Below are positions 34,682-45,634 of a stretch of DNA of 64,000 nucleotides, in pieces. The stretch is from positions 17,276,001-17,340,000 of the forward strand of contig AP031354.1 in NCBI GenBank assembly GCA_037833965.1, in the 5' to 3' direction. A program made the translations under genes and the position numbers. Source of the stretch: Marchantia polymorpha subsp. ruderalis (lineage: Eukaryota; Streptophyta; Marchantiopsida; Marchantiales; Marchantiaceae). The notes under the pieces are model-generated. The model worked only from the letters and a program-made list of their open reading frames with translations, made no database searches and was not told where the DNA came from. Positions within the stretch are counted from its first letter, which is position 1; each line of letters starts with the position of its first letter.

Positions 34682-35568
34682 CCTCTCTCCTACGCGTGAG
34701 TATTATCAAGCTGCTGGGTTACGGGAATAGTGAAAATCAAGCAGAATCGCATGAAATAGCACAAGTATGATATTGGGGATGATTATTTAGAATGCTATGA
34801 AACACGTAACATCTCCAAACTGTGTTCCACCAGCAACTCTACAACATAACTGACGGCCTGATGTTTGTTCTTCTGGAATGCGGCGACAAGCTCTGAGTAA
34901 AACTTTATTCACCATGTGGGAATAATGACAGCGCTATGAAGCTTCTGAGTTCGATATAATTTAATTTCGAAACATGTGTCGTTGTGACATCGAGAATATA
35001 GTTTTCCGGACAACACCCTCGAGATTCCAATGTACAAATAACTGTACCACCTTGAGTCACATGGGGCTCGGAGATGCATGGCGATGAAAAAGAATCTAGG
35101 AACCATTCATAGTCCAGCAGCCGAATCCACTTCATACAGTACTATCCAAAGTTGTGCTGACTCATATGTAACTTTAGTTGACCGTGTGCCATCTGCACAA
35201 GTCAAAGTTGTGCGGACTCATATGTAACTCTAGTTGATCGTGTGCCATTTACTGAAGTGGGCAATGCTGAAGAAGAGTTTTTCTGGAAGTTGTATAGTGG
35301 AAACTAAAAACCTCTCTCGAATCTGCATCACCTTTTGGTGTTTTGACTTTCTCGGAGTCCATGGCGGACTGGATGATTTGTTTAAATTAAATTTTGCAAG
35401 GCTAAAATGAATGAACATGCATAGAGAAAAAGCATGCTGAGTTCGTGGTGGTTAGATGACAGACTCTTCACCAGTTCCAACCTCACCACGTCATCAATCT
35501 TGCCACCAGAAACAGGTCTGCTGCTGTATCTGCAAATCTGCACCACCTTGCCGGGCACGCCGATTCCA
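34682..35568 (-). pseudogene. A' relic 2: duplicated fragment of an unrecognised gene
   Basis: Colinear with A'1 (8509-9343). Joined directly to block A2 at 34681/34682, where A1 has 1984 extra bases. Minus-strand pieces include LLDYEWFLDSF, HVTQGGTVICTLES and, near 35430-35570, GIGVPGKVVQICRYSSRPVS followed by GGKIDDVVRLELVKSLSS. Beyond 35568 this copy continues (EQQDNSS frame) while A'1 stops at its palindromic breakpoint. Together with 34078-34404 this may be a former multi-exon minus-strand gene, but no full frame can be spliced. Confidence 0.4.
35147..35258. repeat. 56-bp tandem duplication, two diverged units
   Basis: Units 35147-35202 and 35203-35258 both start caaagttgtg and contain gactcatatgtaact and tagttga. 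A'1 has only one unit (about 8979-9026). A'3 keeps the unit-1 ending atctgcac.agtc, so unit 1 may be the ancestral form. Confidence 0.85.
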
Positions 35569-37000
35569 GAGGAGTTGTCTTGTTGTTCAAGCGAGCAAAT
35601 TGTCTCAAAATGCGTACTAAGGAAGACTTTCCGTTACCTGATCTGAGCGTGGGCACATGCAAGAACTTATGGCCCTCTATTACTGCAGCCTGTATATCAA
35701 TCCTTTTTTAATTAACTCCCTCAGAATTTACAGTAGACAACCACACTGGTATTAAATCATATTTTCCGAAATATGTTATGTCAGATTACAGGAAATGCTT
35801 TTTTTCTTTTTTACTCCTGTGTTTTTTGACTTTTTTGGGGTATTCTGACTTTTGGTACCGCTAGAATTCATGGATTCTGCATGGGTGTAAATGTAGGAAA
35901 ATTTGACCTTACCCTAGGAATAGCTTTTGCCTACAAGTGAAAAGTTTCTTGCAACACAGCTCCAACAATTATTGTTGGCATTGACTTTATTGCAAGGTCT
36001 TCTAGAAAATACACAATGTAATTCCTTTCTTACTCACTGGGTCAGAAACTTTCATATATATATGAAAAATTTGTCAACTCCAACCGGAAGTTATTCAGAA
36101 TACTGTACTACTTCTCATCCCCTACTTGTATTCAATTTACTCCGCAGAAGAAAGTGAAGATGCTGGACCGGATACTTCTGATCTTTATTGTGGGAACATA
36201 GTCAACAAGTCAATGACTCAACTGCAAAGCCAAAAAGTTCACGCCTCTGCTTTATCTTCCTTTAACACGCATTCCAAGGCGACCCTCATCTAACCGGAAT
36301 GTTTCAACGCAAAAGCTGCTTTATAACTTCGGGTTATTCCAGGGACCCACGGGAAGAGGAACGTTGGACTTAGAAACTAGTACATACACTTTTATTAGTG
36401 GAAAGTGTTTTTCCAGTATACCACTATATGCGGTGAGCTTTGATAACATTAACAAAGTATTTCACTTTACCTTCCCGAGCCTAACTGCGTTCCACTGGCC
36501 CCTTCCAGTCGCCGGTGAGAAGGAGCACACAGATTTCTGCTGCCGTGGCAGCCTGCTTGTTCCACTTTGTAACCAGTGGAGTCGAGGCCGAGATCGGCGG
36601 AGCTGCTCCATCTTCGAGCTTCGGGGGTTGGCTCAAGAATTTCGGGGCCGGACCACTCCATAGCAAGCCTCAGAATCCCCACAGCCTGCTCATGGTTTAA
36701 GGATGTTTTATCAGATTGAAAGTCAATATTATGGGGCCGATTGTCTATTCTCCGAGTCTTCTACGCCTGTGAAGTGGAGGATTGAGGTGATGTACAAAGC
36801 GTTTAGGTGGAGGTAGCGTTTAGAAATTCGGGGTAGGTGGAGAGTGGCACAGGCTGTTGGAGATTGGGTTGTCGATCCTTGCGTTAGTGAGTTTGGATTC
36901 CGAAGTATGGAGCCGGCAGATGAACGATATCGCTGGGTTACTCTCGAGTTTTTGGTGTGCTCGCCCTCGTGTCTGCTTGCAACGTCATATCCCATAGCAG
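35569..37000. other. Single-copy spacer between A'2 and C1
   Basis: The left part (35840-36390) is a diverged relative of the repeats at 7150-8360, sharing a gatgctgg(a/c)cggatacttctgatctttat-like stretch and ggtta/tttattccaggga. Otherwise it holds one exon-like frame (36500-36700, listed separately). No transposon ends seen. Confidence 0.5.
36506..36700 (+). CDS. Exon-like frame resembling a chloroplast/thylakoid-targeted protein fragment
   Basis: A plus-strand frame reads SPVRRSTQISAAVAACLFHF, then TSGVEAEIGGAAP and GGWLKNFGAGPLHSKPQNPH, ending in TAA at 36698-36700. There is a candidate acceptor (cttccag) at its start and a candidate donor (atg|gttta) near its end. The pattern (basic Ser/Thr-rich stretch, Ala-rich hydrophobic stretch, AEA-like site, Gly/Trp-rich mature part) resembles thylakoid-lumen targeting, but I cannot name the protein and found no partner exons. 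Probably a gene fragment stranded by the rearrangements. Confidence 0.25.
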   Translation, partial: QSPVRRSTQISAAVAACLFHFVTSGVEAEIGGAAPSSSFGGWLKNFGAGPLHSKPQNPHSLLMV

Positions 37001-37035
37001 ATTGTAGTTGAGACTTCGTGAGGGTGGAAACCCGT

Positions 37036-37170
37036 TCACTAGTCCTTACCGATTTTCCAAATTATTGCGGGGAAAGGGGGGGCTAGGAAAATTTGCTCCG
37101 AAGGGGAGGGGAATTTCTCGACCGGAGGGGGTCGTGCCCCCCACTGCACCCCCACTTAGCTCCGCCACTG
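37036..37170 (-). mobile_element. Terminal fragment of a hAT-like DNA transposon
   Basis: On the minus strand, starting at 37170, the sequence begins CAGTGGCGGAGCTAAGTGGG and continues into a G-rich run (GGGGGGCACGACCCC). This CAGTGGCGGA... start is typical of hAT-superfamily ends in many eukaryotes. No second end and no transposase frame are present, so it is a solo terminus. The same fragment is in C2, ending at 55796. The left limit of the fragment is not defined. The C block border lies only 35 bp further left. Confidence 0.45.
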
Positions 37171-37527
37171 GGTCCACCTACAGAACCAAACAAAATGGGG
37201 ACGCACACAGACAAATTGCGGCCTCATCAATTCGTGCCAGGGTATGGGTTTCAGTGAATGTTCGACATGGAGTATACGCAAGAATACCGCTTGCTGTAAT
37301 CCTCACACTTCCTTAGGTTTCGGACGAAAGAGGTCAAGGTATGCACTAGATCATGGTCAATGTCGGTAAATGTCAAGGCTAGCACTGTCTGCATTATTGC
37401 CAACCAATTACTCCAGTTGAATGTTTAGGTCTACGACTAATTAAAACAATGTATAACACAGCGTTCAAATGTGGAGTAAAAAATCTTAAATGGATGGCAA
37501 ATGCTTTCATCGAGAGAGATTTCCGCT

Positions 37528-37881
37528 CTATGTACAGAATGCACGTTTTCTTCTGCATGATAGAGAAACCAGGAAACCTTCATGCTCGAAAAGATGGTCT
37601 GTCAGAGGAGGGAGAGCGGGACAATTACGGGCTTCATCTTCGTCGTTGTTCTTGAAAGCGTCAAAATCGTCCTCGTCGTCGTCCACATCATCAACAAAAC
37701 TAAGAGGGCGCTTACGCGCATCGCGAGTGGTGGCGTCCAGAAGATCCACGGGCCGACTTCTGGAACTGGGACCGGGACTGTGAATGAGGAAGCTGCCGGC
37801 ATCTTGGAGCGACTGTAGTGCAGCATTCACGGCCACCGCAGCACCGAAAGCCGCGCCCAGGGCGACCTGTCTTATATCCAT
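37528..37881 (-). CDS. Small acidic protein or first exon, unrecognised (block C1)
   Basis: ATG at 37881, stop at 37528. The first 100 residues: MDIRQ, an Ala-rich hydrophobic segment (VALGAAFGAAVAVNAAL, possible membrane anchor or signal), a Ser/Pro-rich linker, then an acidic stretch VDDVDDDEDDFDAF and LTDHLFEHEG. Compared with the copy at 56513, I find only two base changes over this part and both are silent (CTT/CTG and CTA/TTA Leu), which favours real coding sequence. The tails then differ: this copy continues RRKRAFCT, while the other stops at SLSC. A splice donor (g|gtttcc) just after FEHEG would remove both tails, so this is probably exon 1, with later exons lost beyond the C-block border at 37001. 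Family unknown. Confidence 0.5.
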   Translation of the reverse strand: MDIRQVALGAAFGAAVAVNAALQSLQDAGSFLIHSPGPSSRSRPVDLLDATTRDARKRPLSFVDDVDDDEDDFDAFKNNDEDEARNCPALPPLTDHLFEHEGFLVSLSCRRKRAFCT

Positions 37882-39415
37882 ACCCCGCCGCTCCAGGCTC
37901 TCCTCTCTCCCTCCGACCGACGGTACTCGATCACTCTCTCGTCCTCCGCCTCCTCTCGCTTGCCGCCCTCTTCCTCGTCTCACCTAAAGAAACCCCATCG
38001 CCTCCCTATGCCACAATCTCTCGTCGTCTCGACCCATCCCACCATCCTCATCTCCACGCCAACCAACTGCCGCCGGAACCTTCCGCCCAAATTCCACCAA
38101 ACTGCTCGACGACATGCCGACTAAACTTCGGTTCATGTCATGGCGCCTCCGAATGCCAACAGCCCACAGAAGAATGCGATTGCCACACTCCTCGACCTCG
38201 ACCTGCTCGTCGTGCATGGAGCCTGCTGCCATCATACAACGACAGAGAAGGACGATCTTCCTGCGGCAAAGCAGAGTTCATATTAATCTTTCATTATAGC
38301 AGCCCGACATCTAGGGTACCCTACATTTCGGTCTCCATGAACACCCATCCCGAAATCTCGACCGGTCATCGGGAATTTCAGAATATTCCCTGGACTTCTT
38401 CCCGAAGTCTGTAGTCGTGTTTTCGGCAATGTGTCTCAGACGATGTACGCTTCGGATACGTACGTGGAAAGGGGCTCCGGTCCCGTGAGGTACGCTTCTG
38501 AGGTCAGCGCGACGGAGCTCTGTACCCGAGAGTACAGAGTTCCACTTGGCAGATGTGAGACGAAGGCCACGGCCTCGACTGCGCATTGCGAATTGCGGTC
38601 GCGAATTTCTCAACGCTGCCGCCCGATGTTCATGGACACGGCCGGCCTGTTCATGAGCCCTCGACGACGATCTGCACCCAGCCAGCAACGAGGTGTTGCT
38701 GTGTTCTCAGGTGCCTTGGTTCGGGGTAGAGCAGCAGTGAGTGAGCTCAGTGGGAGAGTTTTGGTGGGACTGATGGAGTTCAGTGATCGACGGCTGCTTT
38801 AGTCGAGGAGTGTTCTCTCTCTCGCTCTCTGTGGCTGGTCGAACGAAAGTGTTGGCAGACGATTTTGGTTTGCTTTTGGAGCTGGAAATCAGATTGCCTG
38901 GCAGTTCAGGGAGGGAGGAAGGGAGGGATGGGGTCTGTGAATTTCGTTCTTGCATCCAGGGCAGGACGAAGGTGGCGGATGGATTCGCTTTCGTTTCTCG
39001 AGGAGAGGTTGCGGATTGGTTCTGTCTTCGAATGGCGACTGGGAGATGGGAATGCGTCGACTGCAGGGCAGCCGGCAAAAGTGCGTTCATCATCGCCGAT
39101 GCAAGTGAGGATGGATTTTACTGCACGGTTTGATCGTCAACATCCACGATTGCATCCAGGTTTGTCTATCGTGTTTCCATGCTTTCAGCAAATGTTTAGT
39201 AAATTTCATCTTCAAAGCACTAAGTTTAACACATCACTGGGGAAGATTTTGCACTGTTTCATCCTGATGAGCTGAATTCTTCTTTGGAGACGAGATTGTG
39301 ATGGGCAGAATGGGGCCAGTGCGCAGAGTTATATTTTGTCGTCCAGAGTGATCGAGTCAGTCGTCTGTCGTTAGTCTTTACTGAAGCTCTCGATCGTGGA
39401 ACTCCAGTTTTGACA
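37882..39415. other. Region between the small minus-strand gene and the DUF924 gene, C1
   Basis: Divergent head-to-head layout, so this should hold both promoters. It is GC-richer than the rest and gives overlapping frames on both strands (37818-38414 plus, 38311-38688 minus, 38783-39133 plus). These are largely shadows, begin at odd codons, or carry frame changes between copies. Pyrimidine runs (ctctctcgctctctc) near 38815-38830 may belong to a 5' leader. No convincing TATA element assigned. Confidence 0.45.
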
Positions 39416-42400
39416 ATGATGCGCAGCCCTAGTAGAGACAGTGCTTCCCGGTTAAATCCTGCGTGGAGTCATCTGGTTGCCGCCAGCTTCAGCAACTCTG
39501 GGCCATCTCTGAGCTCTTGCACGGTCACTTTGGAAGACGTGCTTCAGTTCTGGTTTGTAAACCCTTGTTCGTTACTCACGAGGCAATTAATTATCGAGCG
39601 TTTCAGTTCACACTATGCTGATGAGTCTGGCTTCCTGTCAACATCTGACTGCACTCCAAAGCCATCTCCTCGAGACTAGCTAGCCCATCAGAAGTCCTAA
39701 GCATTGCAATCTCCTCGTTTCGTACTAAACCCTCATGAGTCTTCGCTCATATCCCTCTGTAAAATAATCGGCTTTGCAGTTCTTCAAATGGGCCAGTTGA
39801 AAGAGAGCTTCTGATGTCTTTACAGTTTCAATAGAGGAGTACATAAATCTAGCTTTGAGGATCCGATCTCATCTTGCCTGGTGGAAGAGATGATTCAACG
39901 CGTGTGCTTGCGAATTTGATGATACTGGATGGTTTCATGATTCAACAACTGGTGTTAGCGTTTTCCAGGTACAGAGACGTAGATGCGGAAAACAATGTGT
40001 TTGCGAGTAAGAGTTGGTTCATGGGTGGTCCTGATTTCGACCGAGAGGTAATCATGGACCCTCACTCTGTCTCTTCGAATCATAGGATGAGATGTTCTAT
40101 TTGGACCTCATGGACCTCTTCTCAGTCCTTACATGGACGATGAGTACATGGCAGGGAATCTCTGGCGTGAAAGAACAATCCTTTTGACATGTGCCGAGGA
40201 AAATCAAGAATTGACCACTTACCATTAAGCCTCTTCGAGAACCTCTGTTGTTAGTGGAGTCTAAATTTCCTGCTCTGTGGTGCGAGCCGACTTCTTCAGG
40301 CTTTAAGGCGTTAGACTGGGAGCACTGGATGCTAGTCGATGCTAGTCACTGCACTTCGCGCTGGTGTTCTCCTTTGAAACATGTCGACCCTTCGGATCAG
40401 CAATCTGACGAGGGAGAATATTACAAACTACCTCAACCGAGTCCTGTATATGAAAGTCAGTCACCCTTCGGGCCTGACACCATTTCGCATTACCGACTAT
40501 TCAGAGCTTCTTATGTAAAGAAGCTTATGACTGACTTCTTACTCTGTCCATCAACCTTATTTGTGGTTCATCTACTAGAGATTTTTCAATCCATCTATTG
40601 AATATGTTATACATGGCAACTTGACGAACTTAAGTATAGCTCTGAATTGCACTGAATCATATTCTCTATCCAGTGGAGTTCTGAATAATGGATGTTTCGA
40701 GGACTTCTAGGATTTGGTGCTACATATTTTTTCCCCTTGAAAGTTTCCTTAACACCGCTTTCCACCATGTTTATGGCTGAAGAGTCTGAGTGGTATAAGC
40801 TTAGAGGTTAAGACAGTAGTCATGTAAGTAGGCAGGCTTTATTTGTTTTGGTCTGAAAGTCGTAACGTGCATTATTCAGGTGGAGATGAAGTTTGGCGAG
40901 TGTGTGAACTTAGCAGCCGAAGGGGCCCTAGATGGATGGAAAGACAGTGTGCGTGGTAGGCTTGCCCTTGTGATCGTATTGGACCAATTTCCAAGGAATA
41001 TCTATCGACAATCTCCGAAAGCTTATGCGTACGATGAGATTGCTCGGAAAATAACTCTGGAGACGATCGAGCAGGTAAGGTTCTCTCATGTCACTGTATG
41101 CGCAATTTTTTCCCACTCGGAATGTGTCACAGTTTCACAAGATCTTACAAACTCGGACGTTGTTAATGGAACGCTATGTTAAGCTCAACTGAGCAGACTG
41201 CATCCTTCTGAGTTCTGAATGTCCTAAAAACACATGTTACTTAACTTTCATGACTAAGAATGGATTCGCTTGAGCTAATCTCCATGAACAATCATTCAGT
41301 TGACTGTCAACTGTCAGAATTGCTACGGTCATGGAAGAATTATGTTCCTCATGTGAAACTAATTGTGTCAGCGAACAGCAATTGCTGGATTGAAGTCTAC
41401 TCTTACACAATCACCTCATTACTCGATAGTTTATATGTGTAGCCAAAGCTACCTGCACAAGAAGTTAGTGGAAGCACATGTCCAGGAAGCTCATCAGTTG
41501 AGTTAATCACGGCATTCTGTATTCTTAGTATATTTCCATGTTTCTTCAGTATTATACTTTTTGGGGTATCTAATGAAGAACTAATGCCTAAGCGTATCCT
41601 AGCAACCAGCTATTGTTCAAACTGGAGCTAAAGATGGAAGATTTTACCCTGAATGATAATCCTAGTGCTTTTCTCACATTTTTGTAGGTGCTTAGCTCGA
41701 ACCCCATACTTTCCTTGACAGAGTAATCTTATTGCTATTTGAATATAGTATCATATTGAGCCTCTAATAGGTTGCTGAAACTCAGTCTTTTGTCTCAGTA
41801 ATTGTCATGTTAATGAGTTAGCCTCACACATATACATGAGAAACTTGATGTCAGTTTCAAACTGGCGTATAATATAACTGCGAAATCTACACATGCTTTA
41901 GGTCTTACTGTATTTGCAGCCCAAATTTTTAATCATATGGATGCCAATCTCTGCAACATGTACACTAAGATATTTGCACCTCAAGCTGATACAGAGATCA
42001 AGAAAAATTTCTTAACTTTAAGTTCAGCCACTTCATAATTCATATATCAGTATGTTGAAGAACCAAGGTCATGGAGGTGTCATGTGAGCTGATAATTACT
42101 CGTGTCAGCCAACTCTGGCGTTTAGAGGTTTGTCCTTGAATCTCCAACATGAATGATCTTAGACGAGTGATCATGAACGACAAAAAAATTGCAATTCTAA
42201 TGAGATTTCTGATTTTTTAACAGGGTCTGGATGCAAAGTTAAATCCCACGGAGAGAACGTTTTTGTATATGCCTCTTATGCATTCTGAAAATCTTCGAGA
42301 CCACGACATAGCAGCCACTGTTTTCAAGGGACTCGCCGATCAGTATAGTGATAACGAACATCTTCACAAATACCTTCTGAATACGCTGGAGTTTGAGGTG

Positions 42401-43091
42401 ATTCTTCGCACTTAATGATTCACAAAGGTTCGAGTTTTGAGAGATGATACAGAATATGCTTCCAATCGATTGGCGTGTCATTTATCCAGACTCTTTTACA
42501 GATTCTTACAACTCAAAAACCTTTGTCCAAAGCAACGAAACATGAGAATTTCGTTGCATGAATGGAGCTTACTGCAAGGCATATTATATACCACATCGTC
42601 TCCTTACGGCTGACCTTAGCCATGTCGTCAAATTGCATATTGAGTCCACCTGTTTTAGCTGGATGACAGGGAGGAGGAACAACGTCAGGTGGTATGCCTC
42701 CTTGAATAAGGGACGCGATGACATGTTCGGCTTCTGCCTTCTCTCCTCCTGTACTACAACCATCTTGTTCAGCCATGTTTCCTCCTGGTCCATTAAATAT
42801 GAAGCAGTGTAAACGTAGAGAACTGTCACTTGCTGAAGCTATAGTACTCCAGAACAGCTGGGACTCGATGGTGTCTTGTATAGCCTGCAAATTCAGTTGC
42901 CTGAAGGTTTTTATCGAGATAATGTCGTCTTTGTATCTGTTTAGAGAAACTCATCTGAACTCTTGGTTTTGCAGGAAAAGCACCGCGCAGTATTGGAGGT
43001 ATTTGGAAGGTACCCTTCGAGAAATGAAGCTCTGGGAAGACAAAGCACTACCAAAGAATTGGAACATTTATCAAAAGGGGCATCATGGTGA
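39416..43091 (+). CDS. DUF924 family protein, copy 1, five exons, intact
   Basis: Exons 39416-39552, 39969-40047, 40880-41074, 42224-42397, 42975-43091; all introns gt...ag (416, 832, 1149, 577 bp). The spliced frame is 702 nt, 233 residues, ATG to TGA. The family's landmarks appear in order: EDVLQFWYRD; WFMGGPDFDRE; GRLALVIVLDQFPRNIYR; FLYMPLMHSENL; and the C-terminal HRAVLEVFGRYPSRNEALGR with STTKELEHL. Known: DUF924 proteins are about 200-residue all-helical, TPR-like proteins of unknown function, found widely in bacteria and some eukaryotes. The first 36 residues (Ser/Arg/Ala-rich) precede the domain and could be an organelle-targeting sequence (inference). Copy 1 has Thr where copy 2 has the usual Pro in the final STP motif. 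Otherwise nothing is broken. Confidence 0.9.
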
Positions 43092-44574
43092 CAAGAGTTT
43101 CTCCTTCTCGTAGTTCTAGATGTTGCCGTCAACGTATAGCTTCGATCTTACCTGTCAACTGTTCCATACCACTAGTGCTTACATTCAGTAGGCTCATAGC
43201 ATCTTCATATGCTTTTGAGCTTTCGATACCTAGAACCATGCCTCCACTGTCAACTGAATGTCAGTTTGTAAAACTTGCAGACATTCTTCGTGCCCTTCTA
43301 AAAGCTACACAAATCTTCTGTTTCCATCTGTTGCAAAACTTAAATCAACCTCTCTAATCATGAACACATGAATCAATGAACGTGGCCTTTTTCGCACACC
43401 TGTGAGTTCGGAACCCAATGACAGGCACATGATAAAATCATGACAGAGAGCAGAGTACTGTTAATCATATTTAGTTATTTATTTATTTATATATATAACG
43501 AGTATGACAACAAAGAACGACGGGGGTTGCTTTCACCTTCACGAAACCCTAAGTGGCCACAAGATTTGTAACGGTCTTTGTGACCCCTCCCCATCTCAAC
43601 TAGCTCTAAGTTTGGTTCGGGGGTCTCGAGGAGCGAGCTGAGAGGGGATAGCGGGCCGTGGGGGCCATGCCAGGGGCAAAGACCGATCGCCTTCATGCTC
43701 AAGGGATCGTCGAGGGCTGAAGACTGGAATCTGCAAGGGGAACGGTAGGTCTGTTCAGGTTCACCCATATTCTATCCTACGGTCACGCTGAGAGGACGGA
43801 TGGACTTTATCTGGAATCGAGACCTGGTCGATACGGACGCCATGCACCCCCGAACGCCAAGACCAACATGCAAAGCTCAACCTGGAGGCCAATGGTCAGG
43901 AAGTGCGTCCCATGGCGCCACTAAAGCGAGGAAAAAACTACAGGCAACATTGTCGCATGGTTCCACGCCAGCACGTACGACGCGTGTTGCTGCTTGACGT
44001 TCTGGGTCAGACATTGGCTCCCTGCTGTAAAAATGGGTTAGATCATAGAAGAGTATGGAAAGTGGAAAAGCGTTGCTGCTGTTTGGGAGGGAGGAGGAGA
44101 AGGAGGATGGAGTCTACGCTCGTGCAGATGAGCGAGCGAGCGCGCAGACGTAGAGTAAAAGCCTAGTTGCATTATGAGGAGTGAAACCCACCTTCCTCTA
44201 TTCTTCTTCTTCTTCTTCTTCGTCAGGCACATAGTTCTGAGAGTCCTGCAAAAGCCGAGCGAGCAAATCCTGGCGGGACTCCTTTTCGAATGGAATCTGA
44301 CTCGTATGGCAATCAAACTTTGACATTTTGCAAACCAAATCGTATATACGATTCGAATCAGTGCGTCTACGATCAAGAAAGCGGTCTACGCAACGATATT
44401 AATGGAATGTTTGGCGACAGAGATAATTCTTGTTTCTTGGGGTAAATCAGACCCCAAGAAATTTCTGCGGCTCCTCCCTTATCTTGGATACCCCTTCCCG
44501 CATACCCGTCATCAAAGATTCATGTATCCCAACCTTTCCCGTCGAAATTCATCCACCCTCGTGTAACAAATAAG
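43092..44574. other. Intergenic DNA downstream of DUF924 copy 1
   Basis: Contains several sense/antisense frame pairs (43487-43768 minus, 43800-43997 plus, 43903-44166 plus) preserved in C2, but none has a convincing start plus recognisable content. A hairpin tttcttggggt (44433-44443), aaatcag, accccaagaaa (44451-44461) and a (ttc)n run near 44200 are present. No tRNA or other RNA gene recognised. Confidence 0.45.
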
Positions 44575-44928
44575 TTACCCGCTATGAAGGTACGGGCTCA
44601 TAGTCGGTTGATATTTCTGCGATTTGAAAATACTTTCTCTTCCAATCATAAAGAGTTGATATCTATTTTTGAGCTGCCGGTAACACGATCTCCACATACT
44701 AACCGCCTTAAAGCATTCAGGGTACAGCTTGTGCTCCAAATCGTAGTGAATTGGATGACATCTACTCACCAGAGGGTGAAGATCGGAAGCACCCTCAGAT
44801 ATTCTTGAAGGTAAGAAGACAGTAATAAATCTCGAAGCTCTGTCTCGTCTATTCAGGAAGATTTCCACTTCTGCAAACAGGATATCCTCTGATCTTACGT
44901 CACCGTGGTCCCATGGCTCCGAGATCAT
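44575..44928 (-). CDS. Unassigned 117-residue open frame (block C1), downstream partner of 44932-45105
   Basis: ATG at 44928, stop at 44575. Begins MISEPWDHGDVRSEDILFAE and continues with EIFLNRRDRASRFITVFLPS, which reads like genuine protein sequence. It lies in the same reading frame as the small frame just upstream, separated only by one TGA codon (44932-44934) and CTC. The copy at 63262-63615 is intact too, but five or six neighbouring residues (CHPIHYDLEHK versus CHLILHTSEHK) differ as a patch, hinting at gene conversion or relaxed constraint. No family recognised. It may be the second half of one exon split by a stop, or a separate small gene. Confidence 0.4.
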   Translation of the reverse strand: MISEPWDHGDVRSEDILFAEVEIFLNRRDRASRFITVFLPSRISEGASDLHPLVSRCHPIHYDLEHKLYPECFKAVSMWRSCYRQLKNRYQLFMIGRESIFKSQKYQPTMSPYLHSG

Positions 44929-44931
44929 GAG

Positions 44932-45105
44932 TCACTTGTCGATATGAAGATAAAGCAGAGCTACGAACTGTGACACTCCTTCCAAATTTGCTTTTTTGGC
45001 GTACTTGCCGTTCCACTTTGGACCATCCCATTTGTCCTTCATGAGCACACAAATGTAGTGAGTCTTCGTTTCCACTGCGGTGAGTCGAGTTCGGATGCTC
45101 ACCAT
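44932..45105 (-). CDS. Unassigned 57-residue open frame (block C1)
   Basis: ATG in a good context (tccATGg) at 45105, TGA at 44932. Motifs: ETKTHYICVLMKDKWDGPKW and KANLEGVSQFVALLYLHIDK. Composition is protein-like and the frame is retained in C2 (63619-63792) with one obvious change (Thr to Met). Directly after the TGA the same frame continues as the 117-residue frame, so both copies may be one ancestral coding exon interrupted by the same stop. Too short to assign. Not a recognised family. Confidence 0.35.
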   Translation of the reverse strand: MVSIRTRLTAVETKTHYICVLMKDKWDGPKWNGKYAKKANLEGVSQFVALLYLHIDK

Positions 45106-45314
45106 GGACGGGCCTGGACTCTGAGCGGAAGTCTACCGCAGTTCAATCACCGATCCCAAGAGCGTTCTGATTTCTTCAAGCTCTTCTTTTTTACGTTAGA
45201 CATTACGACTGAGTACTTCTGCGTCCGATTTGCCAATTGGTGTCAATATAGTCTAATATAGTCTACGAGGATCATCATTTGTTTTCGTACCTGAACATCG
45301 TCTAGATAAGTCGA

Positions 45315-45634
45315 GTTCTCGCGCACCATGTATATGCCAAAAAGTCATTTGCAAAAGGAAGTGGGAATAAATCGAGTCGAGGTTTGGACAATTGGACGAA
45401 TTTGATTTCCTTTCCGAATTCTCTCGTGGGAAGGGACGACCAGGCCGGGAACCTTGGACCTGGGATGGTACAATAAGGTTAATTAAGTGCAGACAAGATC
45501 ATTTGTCACAAGCAGGCAGGCAGGCAACCGTGCACCATGACAACTCTCGAGATGCTGCAGTGGAGAGTCCGTGGGAGTATAATCATCAGAAGCTGCTTCG
45601 GGCATCGACTTGACAGAAGAATGATGAAACGAGC
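45315..45634. other. Junction region between blocks C1 and B2
   Basis: Block B2 starts at 45635, sharply. How much of this stretch still belongs to C1 cannot be told, since C2 leaves the window at the matching point. No palindrome is present here, unlike at the A'1/B1 junction with the same B end. A short caggcaggcaggcaa run occurs at 45513-45527. No gene. Confidence 0.5.

Larger units (their letters stand above)
37001..45314. repeat. Segmental duplication block C, copy 1
   Basis: Matches 55621-64000. The offset grows from 18620 at the left end to 18643 at the DUF924 ATG, 18661 at its last exon and 18686 at the window end, so only small indels separate the copies. The right limit is unknown because the partner runs off the window. 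It carries one minus-strand small gene, the DUF924 gene and a pair of small minus-strand frames. Confidence 0.95.

Noticed and set aside
37818..38414. 198-codon plus-strand frame opposite the small acidic gene
   Set aside because: Largely a shadow of the minus-strand frame and its leader; Pro/Arg/Ser-rich composition typical of antisense GC-rich DNA.
44932..44934. TGA as a selenocysteine codon
   Set aside because: Land plants are not known to use selenocysteine and no downstream insertion element could be recognised.
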